Shown piece by piece: positions 1 to 8,375 of a DNA stretch of 64,000 nucleotides. The DNA is from Jatrophihabitans sp. Lineage in GTDB: Bacteria; Actinomycetota; Actinomycetes; Mycobacteriales; Jatrophihabitantaceae. Position numbers and translations under genes: made by a program. The notes beneath the pieces were generated by a model, which saw only the letters and a program-made list of their open reading frames with translations, had not been told where the DNA came from and ran no database searches. How positions within the stretch are numbered: position 1 is the stretch's first letter; the number at the start of each line of letters is the position of its first letter. The stretch spans positions 124,001-188,000 of the forward strand of contig DASVQQ010000039.1 of assembly GCA_036389035.1 (NCBI GenBank). Direction: 5' to 3'.

Positions 1-1
1 G

Positions 2-1690
2 CTGGACGTGCGCGGCGAGCTGCACCGGCTGGCCGGCCGGCCGGCCGACGTGCTGCGGGCCCAGGACCGCGAGTCGGTGGCCCGGGCGCTGGGCCTGCCC
101 GGGCCGGACGAGGTGTTGCGGGCGGTGCACGAGGCGGCCCGGACGCTGGCCTACGCCACCGACGCGGCCTGGCGCCGGGTGGCTGGCGCCGAGCGCCCGG
201 CGCCCAGGTCGTTGCTGAGCCGGTTGCGCCCGGCGGTTGCGACCGGCCGGAGTCCTGGCGCGGCGGCCGCCCGGGTGCCGCTGGCCAAGGACGTGGTGGC
301 CCAGGCCGGCGAGGTGGTGCTGGCCCGCGACGCCGACCCGTGGGCCGATCCGGTGCTGACCCTGCGGGTGGCCCGGGCGGCAGCGTCCGCGGACCTGCCG
401 ATCTCGGCCTACGCCCTGAGCCGGCTGGTCACCGAGGGCGCCCCGCTGCCCGAGCCGTGGCCGGCCGCGGCCCGCGAGGAGTTCGTCGCGCTGCTGGGAG
501 CCGGCGCCCGGGCAGTGCCGGCGTTGGAGGCGCTGGACCAGCACGGCCTGCTGAGCCGGTTGCTGCCGGAGTGGGAACAGGTCCGGTTCAAGGCCCAGCA
601 CAACCCGGTGCACCTGTTCACCGTCGACCGGCACCTGATCGAGACGGCCGTCCGGGCCGGGGCGCTGGCATCCGAGGTGGCCCGTCCGGACCTGCTGCTG
701 GTGGGCGCGCTGCTGCACGACATCGGCAAGGGCTACCCGGGGGACCACTCGGTGACCGGCGCGGCGCTGGCCGGGCGGATGGCGAGCAGGATGGGTTTCT
801 CGGCCGCGGACGCCGCCACCGTGGCGAGCCTGGCCCGGCACCACCTGCTGCTGCCCGACACCGCCACCCGGCGCGATCTGGAGGACCCCTCGACCGTGGC
901 GCTGGTGGTGTCGGCGATCGACGGCTCGGCCGAGCTGCTGGAACTGCTGCACCACCTGACGATCGCCGACGCCGCGGCCACCGGGCCGGCGGCCTGGAGT
1001 GACTGGAAGGCCTCGCTGGTCAGCCAGCTGGTCCACCGCGTCGCCGGGGTGCTCGGCGGCGACCGGCTGCCGGCTGCGCGACCACCGTCCGAGGCGGTGC
1101 TGCGGCTGGCCCGCGGCGGCGGGATCGAGGTGGTGATCGAGGGCGCTGACGTGCTGATGGCCGCGCCGGATGCCACCGGGCTGCTGTCCAGCGCGTCCGG
1201 GCTGCTGGCGCTGCACTCCCTGGACGTGCAGGCCGCCGACGTGCGCACGGTGGGCACGATGGCGGTCAACCGGTTCACGGTCTCGCCCCGGTTCGGTGAG
1301 CTGCCCGACCCGGCGCTGCTCAACGCCGACCTGCGCCGGATCCTGGCCGGCACGCTCGCGCTGGATGAGCGGTTGCGCGCCAAGGAACGGTCCTACCGGC
1401 TTTCCGGGGACTCCGGGCAACTGGCTCAGCCGCCCCGGCTGCTGTGGTTCGACGACGAGGCCACCGACGCCACCGTGCTGGAGGTCCGGACCCGCGATGG
1501 GATCGGCCTGCTGCACCGGCTGACCGCCGCGTTGGAGAGTGCCGGGGCCGACATCCGCTCGGCGCGCATCTCATCGCTGGGGGCGCACGTGGTCGACGCC
1601 TTCTACCTCACCGACGCCGACGGCAAGCCGCTGTCCGAGGCGCACCGGGAGCGGGTCGAACTTGGGCTGGTCCGGGCGTTGGCCGGCTGA
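2..1690 (+). CDS. glnD: [Protein-PII] uridylyltransferase, C-terminal part (gene cut by window start)
   Basis: The reading frame is open from the first bases, so the N-terminal nucleotidyltransferase part lies outside the window. GlnD covalently modifies the PII signalling protein in response to glutamine. The visible 560 residues contain the HD phosphohydrolase domain, with the LLHDIGKGYPGDHS metal-binding motif near visible residue 235, and then two ACT-type regions. The last of these (VLEVRTRDGIGLLHRLTAAL, about residue 493 onward) is a classical glutamine-sensing ACT repeat. In actinobacteria glnD typically lies just before ffh; here ffh is about 8.5 kb downstream, so the intervening genes interrupt the usual order. 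The last 148 bp of the gene recur at 4192-4339. Confidence 0.93.
   Translation: MDVRGELHRLAGRPADVLRAQDRESVARALGLPGPDEVLRAVHEAARTLAYATDAAWRRVAGAERPAPRSLLSRLRPAVATGRSPGAAAARVPLAKDVVAQAGEVVLARDADPWADPVLTLRVARAAASADLPISAYALSRLVTEGAPLPEPWPAAAREEFVALLGAGARAVPALEALDQHGLLSRLLPEWEQVRFKAQHNPVHLFTVDRHLIETAVRAGALASEVARPDLLLVGALLHDIGKGYPGDHSVTGAALAGRMASRMGFSAADAATVASLARHHLLLPDTATRRDLEDPSTVALVVSAIDGSAELLELLHHLTIADAAATGPAAWSDWKASLVSQLVHRVAGVLGGDRLPAARPPSEAVLRLARGGGIEVVIEGADVLMAAPDATGLLSSASGLLALHSLDVQAADVRTVGTMAVNRFTVSPRFGELPDPALLNADLRRILAGTLALDERLRAKERSYRLSGDSGQLAQPPRLLWFDDEATDATVLEVRTRDGIGLLHRLTAALESAGADIRSARISSLGAHVVDAFYLTDADGKPLSEAHRERVELGLVRALAG
1543..1690 (+). repeat. Direct repeat copy 1: 3' end of glnD
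   Basis: These last 148 bp of glnD, ending exactly at its TGA, match 4192-4339 without gaps and with about a dozen mismatches by eye. Similarity stops on both sides. The two copies bracket the esterase and MFS genes. Confidence 0.9.
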
Positions 1691-1713
1691 TCGGGTTAAT
1701 TCTGCGCGCCGGC

Positions 1714-2637
1714 CTAGCTCGCGAGCTGCGCCGCGTGGGCGCAGAACGTCTGCCACATCTGCGCCGCTCGGGGGCTGAGCGCCCGGGCGCGCAGGGACGA
1801 GTGCACCAGCCCCTCACCCAGGAAGAGCTCGACCTCGGTGCCGTGTTGTCGTAGCCGTTCGGCGTACAGCCGGGCGTCCACGAGCAGCGAGTCCAGGTCG
1901 TTGCCCACGACGTATGCCGGCGGCAGGTCATGGAACTTCCCGTCGATGAGGGGGGAGACATAGGGGTGGCGGGCCTGCTCCGGATCGGGGCAGTAACACG
2001 CGGTGAAGAACTCCATCTCCCCGCCGGTGAGCAGCGGCACGTCCTCGCCGCCGCCGCGCCATCGGTGAAAGTCGAGGACCGGGCTGACCAGTGCCTGACC
2101 GCGCAGCGTCGGCCCGCCGCGGTCCCGGGTCATCATGCAGAGCACCACTGCCATATTCGCCCCGGAACTGTCGCCGGCGACAACGATCCGGCTCGGGTCA
2201 ACATCGAATCGCGCAATGTCGGCGACGATCGCGCACAGGGTGTCGTAGCAGTCCTCGAGGCCGGCTGGAAAGGGGTGTTCGGGGGCCATCCGAAAGTCGA
2301 TGGCTATCGTCACCAGGCCGGTGTTGGCAGCGAGTTCGGCGACGACGGAGTGCAAGGAGTCCAGCGAGCCGATGACGAATCCACCGCCTCGAATGTAGAT
2401 GAGCAGGCCCCGACCGGTGGTCCGGTCCGGGCGGTACACCCGGATCAGGAGCTGGCGGCCGTTGTGTGCCACCGTCTCATCGGTGATGGTGAGTCCTGCG
2501 GGGATGTCGTAGGGAAACACCGAACCGAGGTTCTCGTAGAGTGCCCGCGCCTCTGCCAGCGGGCGGGTGTAGAAGTCCGGGGGCATGGCCTGGCTGAATC
2601 GATCGATGAACTCCTGCATTCCGGGCGCGTAATTCAT
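1714..2637 (-). CDS. Alpha/beta hydrolase, HSL-type esterase
   Basis: This 307-residue cytoplasmic hydrolase belongs to the hormone-sensitive-lipase (family IV) esterases, which hydrolyse short acyl esters. The nucleophile motif GDSSGA (Ser157) and a C-terminal GLVHSS carrying the catalytic His are visible. A conserved block follows the oxyanion-hole motif (DFRMAPEHPFPAGLEDC, residues 114-130). The family's HGGG oxyanion motif reads RGGG here (residues 83-86), which is odd. The ATG overlaps the MFS stop by four bases (ATGA), so the two are translationally coupled, with the transporter first. Base composition is lower in GC than the flanking backbone, in line with acquisition. The substrate cannot be told. 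Confidence 0.85.
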   Translation of the reverse strand: MNYAPGMQEFIDRFSQAMPPDFYTRPLAEARALYENLGSVFPYDIPAGLTITDETVAHNGRQLLIRVYRPDRTTGRGLLIYIRGGGFVIGSLDSLHSVVAELAANTGLVTIAIDFRMAPEHPFPAGLEDCYDTLCAIVADIARFDVDPSRIVVAGDSSGANMAVVLCMMTRDRGGPTLRGQALVSPVLDFHRWRGGGEDVPLLTGGEMEFFTACYCPDPEQARHPYVSPLIDGKFHDLPPAYVVGNDLDSLLVDARLYAERLRQHGTEVELFLGEGLVHSSLRARALSPRAAQMWQTFCAHAAQLAS

Positions 2638-3959
2638 CCTGCCACTGTTCCCTTCTCCGACGCGTGGACATGCTGGTCAACGGATGGTCGGCTCAGGCCG
2701 GCTCGGATTCCGCGGCGAATCAGTACGGGCAGGCATAACACGGTGCCGAGCGCGCCGACCCAGATCGCGGCTGAGAGCCCACTCAGCGCGATGGTGGCCG
2801 CGGCCAGCAGGCTGCCCAGCGGCACCATGCCCCAGCTGAGGAAGCGGGTGACGGCGTTGACCCGGGCCAGGATCTCCGGCGGTGAGGCGATCTGGCGCAA
2901 GGTGAGTCCCGTGGGGCCGAAGACACCTTCACCGAAAGCGTGCACCACGCTGCCGGCGACCAGGCCCGCCACCGAACCCAGCTGACCCGCGACCGGCATC
3001 GACACGAGACCCGCGACCGAGATGGCCGCCCCCATGACCAGGGTTCTGGGAGCACCGAGCCGTTGAACCAACCGACCGGAGACCACATTTCCCAGCGGGT
3101 AGCCGGCCGCCGCGGCGCCGATCACAATGCCTATTCCAGCCGGGCTGAGTCCGAGCACCTGCCGGCAGTAGAGCACGAGACTGGCTTCGACCGAGGTCAG
3201 GAAGAGAACGTAGATCGCGCCGCAGAGGATGACGGGTTCGAGCTGGGCGTGCCCGAAGGTGAACCGTAGCCCCACCAGCACATCGCGGTAGATCCAGCCG
3301 CGCCCACGCACTGCCACGGCCCTCGGCCGTGCCTCCCGGGCTTTTATCAACAGCAGGGTGAGAACCGAAACCGCGTAGGTGACGACGACGCTTGCCACCG
3401 CCCAGGTGACACTCGTGAGTTTGATCAGGAACCCCGCGATCGCGGGACCGGCGGCCCGCCCGACGGATTCCGAGACGAACAACCGGGCGTTACCACGGTG
3501 CAGCAGCGCGGGATCGGAATACAGCACCGGCAGGTATGAGGTGTAGGCGATCTGGAAGAACACGGTGGCGCAGCCGGCGATGGAGACCAGGGCGAGCATC
3601 CCCGAAAACGACAGGCTCCCCTGCCAACACAGGACGGCGATGGCGAGGAAGGCGGCGGCCTGGACGGTGTCGCTGACGACCATGACGCTGCGCCGCCGTA
3701 ACCTCTCGACGACGGCCCCCGCAGGCAAGCCCAAGATGAGCCAGGGTCCGAACAGCGCGAAGGGCACCAGCGCTGCCTGCCCTGCGGACACCCCGAGTGT
3801 CGTGACGGCCAGCAAGGGCAGTGCCAGCACCATGAACTTGCTGCCGACGAGGCTCGTGGACTGACCTGCCCACAGCATGGCGAAATCCCAGCGCGCGGTG
3901 GGCACGGCGCCGACGGCTACTTTCAGTCCGGCCGAATGTGACACCCCGTCCACCTGCAT
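2634..3959 (-). CDS. MFS transporter
   Basis: This is a 441-residue polytopic membrane protein of the major facilitator superfamily. Around twelve hydrophobic segments are visible, beginning with a stretch near LWAGQSTSLVGSKFMVLALP. The first half resembles the MFS_3 (macrolide-efflux/enterobactin-exporter-like) type. I chose the ATG at 3959 because a GAGAGG element precedes it at good spacing; longer frames upstream lose hydrophobic and codon signal. It forms a two-gene operon with the downstream esterase. Export of a small molecule or drug is the family expectation; the substrate is unknown. The gene lies inside the segment flanked by the glnD 3' repeats. Confidence 0.83.
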   Translation of the reverse strand: MQVDGVSHSAGLKVAVGAVPTARWDFAMLWAGQSTSLVGSKFMVLALPLLAVTTLGVSAGQAALVPFALFGPWLILGLPAGAVVERLRRRSVMVVSDTVQAAAFLAIAVLCWQGSLSFSGMLALVSIAGCATVFFQIAYTSYLPVLYSDPALLHRGNARLFVSESVGRAAGPAIAGFLIKLTSVTWAVASVVVTYAVSVLTLLLIKAREARPRAVAVRGRGWIYRDVLVGLRFTFGHAQLEPVILCGAIYVLFLTSVEASLVLYCRQVLGLSPAGIGIVIGAAAAGYPLGNVVSGRLVQRLGAPRTLVMGAAISVAGLVSMPVAGQLGSVAGLVAGSVVHAFGEGVFGPTGLTLRQIASPPEILARVNAVTRFLSWGMVPLGSLLAAATIALSGLSAAIWVGALGTVLCLPVLIRRGIRAGLSRPSVDQHVHASEKGTVAG

Positions 3960-4191
3960 TCCCGCCTCTCCAGAGCCCCCTGACTGCTCGCCAAGCCGCC
4001 GATCGCACGCTCGACGTCCGGGGCGCGTTGCGCGCCACGGACGCGGATGTGGCGCCCTGATGATTTCACGCTGACGGGTATGTGTGAAGAGGGGTATTAA
4101 TAACATTTGCCGGTTTAGCCCAAAAACCAGGACAGCAGTCCCGTTCGCGGCTCCGCGGGCAGGGTCGCGTTGCTGGCGGTCGGCGGCCTGA
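3960..4191. other. Intergenic stretch upstream of the MFS gene
   Basis: This stretch holds no convincing gene. The part around 4075-4130 is markedly AT-rich for this genome (GGTATTAATAACATTTG), and is the likely promoter region for the minus-strand MFS/esterase pair. No operator palindrome stood out. Confidence 0.4.
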
Positions 4192-4339
4192 CGGGACCGA
4201 CATCCGCTCGGCCCGGATCTCATCGCCGGGGGCGCACGTCCTCGGCGCCTGCTACCTCACCGACGCCGACGGCAAGCCGCTGTCCGAGCCGCACCGAGAG
4301 CGGGTCGAACTTGTGCTGGTCCGGGCGTTGGCCGGCTGA
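4192..4339 (+). pseudogene. Duplicated glnD 3'-end fragment
   Basis: This is a 148-bp gapless copy of the end of glnD, encoding the last part of the ACT domain (YLTDADGKPLSE and RVELVLVRALAG followed by TGA). The reading frame is still intact although there is no start or upstream domain, so it is a gene fragment rather than a functional gene. About 93% of bases match copy 1 by eye. Its position after the esterase/MFS pair suggests that the pair was inserted with duplication of the gene end, or that one glnD end was rebuilt by recombination. Confidence 0.88.
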
Positions 4340-4403
4340 CTGGCGTTACCAGCCGGCTCAGCCGGCCAACGTCATACCTCTTGGCTGCAGATTGGCGGCT
4401 GGG

Positions 4404-4757
4404 TCAGAAGCCGCAGTAGAACGTGCTGCCGTTGTTGGGCAGCAGGTCATCGCGAACCCAGCCCATCTTTCCGGTGGTGATGTTGCGCAGGTAGGACCAG
4501 GTGGCGCCGCTGCTGGTGTGGGTGAAGCAGTGGTAGTCGATCCGCTGGCCGGCCAGCAAGGAACCGATGCTGGTGCACGTGGTGCTCGAGCCGGTGCGCA
4601 TGTTGGCGGCATCGGTCGTCGCGCTCACGTAGGCCCTGCCATCGATATCCGGCCCGGTCTTGCCGCAGGGCGCGTTGGCCGAGGCGGTGTTCGCGGAGCT
4701 GGTGAGCAGTGCCGCGAACAGCGCGGTGGCACCGGCAACCGTCAGTGACTTCTTCAT
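4404..4757 (-). CDS. Small secreted SH3-like domain protein
   Basis: This is a 117-residue protein with a clear Sec signal peptide: MKKS, a hydrophobic run ATALFAALLTSSA, and an Ala-rich cleavage region near ASANA. The mature part resembles bacterial SH3 domains. It has an N-terminal ANMRTG turn typical of SH3b proteins, a central THTSSGATWSYLRN strand pair, and GKMGWVRDDLL near the end. Three or four cysteines suggest disulfides outside the cell. Such proteins usually bind peptidoglycan or other cell-wall ligands. A GAGG element sits just upstream of the ATG. It stands alone, divergent from the oxidation operon at 5002. Confidence 0.72.
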   Translation of the reverse strand: MKKSLTVAGATALFAALLTSSANTASANAPCGKTGPDIDGRAYVSATTDAANMRTGSSTTCTSIGSLLAGQRIDYHCFTHTSSGATWSYLRNITTGKMGWVRDDLLPNNGSTFYCGF

Positions 4758-4935
4758 GAAACCTCACAGTGACTAGCAGGAACGGGTCGTCCGAGACGCG
4801 GCTGACCACCGGCCGAACCAGAGAAACTGGTTGTCAGTCCTGCGGAATGCCTCGCCTGGGACGCAGAAGGTAACACCGTCGCGAGCATGCGAGGGGTGGA
4901 AATCATCGACTGGCGCGCGGGTTGCCATCCCCACG

Positions 4936-4951
4936 TACCGACTGGTCGGTA
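4936..4951. promoter_or_regulatory. TetR-type operator palindrome 1
   Basis: TACCGAC-TG-GTCGGTA is a perfect inverted repeat with 7-bp arms, the typical shape of a TetR-family operator in actinobacteria. It lies 51 bp before the start of the five-gene operon at 5002. A cognate regulator gene is not in the window. Confidence 0.7.
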
Positions 4952-4967
4952 AAGGCAGAAATGTCTT

Positions 4968-4983
4968 TACCGATCAGCCGGTT
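4968..4983. promoter_or_regulatory. TetR-type operator palindrome 2 (imperfect)
   Basis: TACCGATCAGCCGGTT shares the TACCGA...CGGT frame of the first operator and starts exactly 32 bp after it, about three helical turns. A TAGGGT -10-like hexamer at 4990-4995 follows, with TTTACC about 18 bp before it, so the second site would overlap the promoter and repress directly. Such a promoter would give a leaderless or nearly leaderless GTG start at 5002. Confidence 0.5.
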
Positions 4984-5001
4984 GGAACCTAGGGTGGGCA
5001 A

Positions 5002-6060
5002 GTGACCTCGGCCGATCCGAAGCCTGACCAGCGGCAGGACGGCCCACCCGGCCTGAGCCTGAGCCGGCTGACCGGCTGGTTCGACGCGACCCTGCCTGGC
5101 CTGCGCACCGGTGAGCTGACCGCTGAGGTGATCGCCGGCGGCCGGTCCAACCTGACCTACCGGCTCACCGACGGCACGAGCACCTGGGCGCTGCGCCGCC
5201 CGCCGATGGGCCACGTGCTGCCCACCGCGCACGACATGGCGCGCGAGTTCACGGTGATCTCGGCGCTGCACGGCTCGGCGGTGCCGGTGCCGGAGCCGAT
5301 CGCGCTGTGCGCCGATCGCGAGGTGCTGGGGGAGCCGTTCTACCTGATGTCCTTCGTGGACGGGGTGGTGCTCGACGACCCGGCCAAGGTCAGCGACCCC
5401 CTCGTCGCCCGGCGCAGCACCGAGGCGTTGGTCGACACCCTGGTCGCGCTGCACCAGATCGACCCGGCGGCAGTGGGGTTGACCGGGTTCGGCCGGCCCG
5501 AGGGTTTCCTGGAACGCCAGGTGGCTCGCTGGCACAAGCAGTTCCAGGCCTCCGCGCCCGAGGGCAGCGACGTCGAGGCCGAGGTGGTGCGGCGGCTGGC
5601 AGCCCGGCTTCCGGAATCGTCGCGGGCCGGCATCGTGCACGGTGACTACCGGCTCACCAACGTCCTGTTCGATCGCGACTTCACCGATGGCCGCGCCGTT
5701 CTTCAGGCGGTGGTGGACTGGGAGATGGCGACGCTGGGTGATCCGCTGACCGACGTCGGCCTGCTCTACGTCTACCACCAGCAATCCCGGGTGGCCGCTG
5801 GTGTGATGCCGGACTTCCCGGTCTCGCAAGGGTTTCTCTCGCCGGAGGAGATGGTGCGCCGTTACGCCCGGGCAACTTACCTCGACGCCGGCGCCCTGGA
5901 CTGGCACATCGCGTTCGGCTACTTCAAGCTCGGCGTCATCTCAGCCGGCATCCATGCCCGCTTCCTGCAGGGCAAAACCGTCGGCGACGGCTTCGAGGTG
6001 TTCGGCGCGCTGCGCGACTCCACCCTGGCCGCCGCCCACTCACAGCTCGGAGAGCTCTAG
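5002..6060 (+). CDS. APH-family phosphotransferase linked to acyl-CoA oxidation
   Basis: This 352-residue protein is an aminoglycoside-phosphotransferase-fold kinase of the ACAD10/11-associated type. It has an N-lobe nucleotide motif (GGRSNLTYRL), the catalytic loop HGDYRLTNVLFD, and the metal-binding VVDWEMATLGDPLTDVG. In this family, fusion or pairing with acyl-CoA dehydrogenases is common, and such kinases are thought to phosphorylate hydroxy-acyl-CoA substrates. The next gene, an acyl-CoA dehydrogenase, starts directly after its stop, which supports that role rather than antibiotic resistance. GTG start, with no strong ribosome-binding site; the upstream promoter geometry fits a leaderless transcript. 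Confidence 0.87.
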   Translation: MTSADPKPDQRQDGPPGLSLSRLTGWFDATLPGLRTGELTAEVIAGGRSNLTYRLTDGTSTWALRRPPMGHVLPTAHDMAREFTVISALHGSAVPVPEPIALCADREVLGEPFYLMSFVDGVVLDDPAKVSDPLVARRSTEALVDTLVALHQIDPAAVGLTGFGRPEGFLERQVARWHKQFQASAPEGSDVEAEVVRRLAARLPESSRAGIVHGDYRLTNVLFDRDFTDGRAVLQAVVDWEMATLGDPLTDVGLLYVYHQQSRVAAGVMPDFPVSQGFLSPEEMVRRYARATYLDAGALDWHIAFGYFKLGVISAGIHARFLQGKTVGDGFEVFGALRDSTLAAAHSQLGEL

Positions 6061-7302
6061 ATGGACTTTCAGCACAGCGCTCGCTCGGTCGACCTGCAGG
6101 CCGCGCTGTCGGCCTTTCTGAGCGAGGTCATCTATCCTGCCGAGGCGGAGTTTCACCAGCAGGAGCAAGAGAACCGTCAGACCGGCACCCCGTTTCGCAC
6201 GCCCGCGCTGATGGCTGACCTCAAAGCCGAGGCGCGCCGTCGCGGACTGTGGAACCTGTTCCTGCCCGATGACCGGTTCGGGCCCGGGCTGTCGGTGCTG
6301 GATTACGCGCCGCTGGCCGAGCTGTCGGGACGGGCGCCGAACCTGGCGCCGGAGGCGATGAACTGCTCGGCGCCGGACACCGGCAACATGGAACTGCTGG
6401 CGATGTTCGGCAGCCAGCAGCAGCACGAGCAGTGGCTGGCGCCGCTGCTGGCCGGTGAGATCCGGTCCTGCTTCTCGATGACCGAGCCCGACGTGGCTTC
6501 CTCGGACGCGACGAACATCGCCACCCGGATCAGTCGCGACGGTGATTCCTATGTCATAAGCGGGCGAAAGTGGTGGTCCACCGGCGCTATGCGCGAGGAG
6601 TGCCGGCTGGCCATCGTCATGGGCGTGTCTGATCCGACAGCAGACAGGTACGCGCGGCACTCGATGATCCTGGTGCCGCTGGACAACCCTGGGGTCACCG
6701 TGCACCGCTCCACCACGGTGTACGGCTATGACGACGGCGCGCATGGTGGCCACGCCGAGATCGGCTTCGACGAAGTGAGGGTGCCGGTGACCAACCTGCT
6801 CGGCCCGCAAGGCGGCGGGTTCGCGATGGCGCAGGCCCGGCTCGGCCCGGGCCGGATCCATCACTGCATGCGGTCGCTGGGAATGGCCGAACGGGCGCTC
6901 GAGCTGATGGTGCGCCGGGCCTCCGAACGCGAGGCCTTCGGCGGGCCGCTGTCGGATCAGGGGGTGATCCGGGAGTGGATCGCCGAGTCCCGGCTGGCCA
7001 TCGAGCAGGCCCGGCTGCTGGTGCTCAAGGCGGCCTGGCTGATCGACACCGCCGGCGTCAAGCAGGCCGCCACCGAGATCGCCGCCATCAAGGTCGCCGC
7101 GCCGCGGGCGGCCTCCTACGTGCTGGACCGGGCGATCCAGACCTTCGGCGCCGCCGGGGTGTCCGGTGACACGCCGCTGGCCCAGATGTGGGCGGGCCTG
7201 CGAACCCTGCACCTGGCCGACGGGCCTGACGAGGTGCACCTGCGCAGCGTGGCCCGGGTGGAGCTCAACCGGGCCCGCACCGGCGAAGCGAGCCGGGCAT
7301 GA
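6061..7302 (+). CDS. Acyl-CoA dehydrogenase
   Basis: This 413-residue FAD enzyme of the acyl-CoA dehydrogenase superfamily introduces a double bond at C2-C3 of an acyl-CoA. Visible family blocks are CFSMTEPDVASSDATN (FAD/substrate-binding signature), a DSYVISGRKWWSTGA beta-domain strand, and a C-terminal helical domain with GPGRIHHCMRSLGMAERALE and QTFGAAGVSGDTPLAQ. This arrangement matches the long-chain ACAD10/11-like group, which usually sits next to an APH-like kinase as here. The ATG abuts the upstream stop and the 3' end overlaps the next gene by four bases. The natural substrate is not determinable. Confidence 0.92.
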   Translation: MDFQHSARSVDLQAALSAFLSEVIYPAEAEFHQQEQENRQTGTPFRTPALMADLKAEARRRGLWNLFLPDDRFGPGLSVLDYAPLAELSGRAPNLAPEAMNCSAPDTGNMELLAMFGSQQQHEQWLAPLLAGEIRSCFSMTEPDVASSDATNIATRISRDGDSYVISGRKWWSTGAMREECRLAIVMGVSDPTADRYARHSMILVPLDNPGVTVHRSTTVYGYDDGAHGGHAEIGFDEVRVPVTNLLGPQGGGFAMAQARLGPGRIHHCMRSLGMAERALELMVRRASEREAFGGPLSDQGVIREWIAESRLAIEQARLLVLKAAWLIDTAGVKQAATEIAAIKVAAPRAASYVLDRAIQTFGAAGVSGDTPLAQMWAGLRTLHLADGPDEVHLRSVARVELNRARTGEASRA

Positions 7303-8375
7303 CCGGCAGCTGGGGGGTCACGGTTCCGCTGCCCGGCCTGGAGCTGGCCGCGCACGCGGAGGTGATGCGGGCGCTGCCGGACTGGGGCTACACCGACGCC
7401 TGGTCCTCCGAGGTGGCCGGCCCGGACGCCTTCACGCCGCTGGCGCTGGCCGCGGTGGCCGAGCCCCGGCTGTACCTCGGCACCGCGATCGTGCCGGTGT
7501 TCACTCGCGGGCCGGTCCTGATCGCGCAGTCCGCGGCCGCCCTGGCCGAGCTCGCGCCGGGCCGGTTCAGCCTGGGACTGGGCGCCTCCAGCCCGGCGAT
7601 CGTCGAGCAGTGGAACGGCATCGGCTTCGACCAGCCCTACCGCCGGACCCGCGACGTGCTGCGCTTCGTCAGCCGGGCGCTGGCCGGTGAGAAGGTCAGC
7701 GCGAACTTCGACACCTTCACGGTGTCCGGCTTCCGGTTGGAGCAGCCGCCGACCATGCCGGTGCCCATCCTGCTCGCGGCGCTGCGTCCGCAGATGTTGG
7801 CGCTGGCCGGCCGCGAGGCCCAGGGCGCGATCCTGAACTGGCTGGCCGCCACCGACGTCGGCCGCTGCGTCGCCGAGATCGGCAACCCGGCCAGCCGCAT
7901 CGTGGCGCGGGTCTTCGTGTGCCCGACCGAGGACGCCGACTACGCCCGGACGCTGGGCCGCCGGTTGATCGCGGCCTACCTGAACGTGCCCGCCTACGCC
8001 GAGTTCCACCGGTGGCTGGGCCGCGGACCCCGGCTGGAACGGATGTGGCAGCTCTGGGAGGACGGCGACCGGGCCGGCGCGGCGCAGGCGGTGCCCAACG
8101 ACGTGATCGACGAGCTGGTGCTGCACGGCAACCCGCGCAGTTGCCGGGACCAGGTGCTGCGCTACGTCGAGGCCGGCGTGCAGATCCCGGTGCTCGCGGT
8201 GCTGCCGAGCTCCGAGACGGCCGATCCGGCGGGCCTGGCGGCGGTGCTCGCCGAGCTGGGGCCGGCCGGCCTGGTGCAGTCACCGGAGGAAGCGGTCCCG
8301 GAGGCGACGCTGGAGGACGGCGACGCTGCGCAGGGCGGTTCGGCGCAGGGTGGTGCCGCGGAGGGCGGTCGGTGA
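7299..8375 (+). CDS. LLM-class flavin-dependent (F420-type) oxidoreductase
   Basis: This 358-residue protein has the luciferase-like monooxygenase TIM-barrel fold. Family marks are the N-terminal GYTDAWSSEVAGPDAFTPLA, LYLGTAIVPVFTRGPVLIAQSAAALAEL cut into its typical strands, and RFSLGLGASSPAIVEQWNG. Actinobacterial members generally use F420 rather than FMN, often in lipid or sterol degradation operons. Placement between an acyl-CoA dehydrogenase and two SDRs suggests a redox step on a long or cyclic acyl substrate. ATGA overlap upstream and GTGA overlap downstream. The last 25 residues are a low-complexity AQGG/AEGG tail outside the domain. Confidence 0.88.
   Translation: MTGSWGVTVPLPGLELAAHAEVMRALPDWGYTDAWSSEVAGPDAFTPLALAAVAEPRLYLGTAIVPVFTRGPVLIAQSAAALAELAPGRFSLGLGASSPAIVEQWNGIGFDQPYRRTRDVLRFVSRALAGEKVSANFDTFTVSGFRLEQPPTMPVPILLAALRPQMLALAGREAQGAILNWLAATDVGRCVAEIGNPASRIVARVFVCPTEDADYARTLGRRLIAAYLNVPAYAEFHRWLGRGPRLERMWQLWEDGDRAGAAQAVPNDVIDELVLHGNPRSCRDQVLRYVEAGVQIPVLAVLPSSETADPAGLAAVLAELGPAGLVQSPEEAVPEATLEDGDAAQGGSAQGGAAEGGR

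Noticed and set aside
4170..4748. Long plus-strand frame through the glnD fragment and the SH3-like gene
   Set aside because: It is read in a different frame from the glnD fragment and antisense to a gene with a clear signal peptide.
5002..6060. Aminoglycoside resistance gene
   Set aside because: Although the APH fold is clear, the tight coupling to an acyl-CoA dehydrogenase marks it as the lipid-metabolism type of this kinase family.
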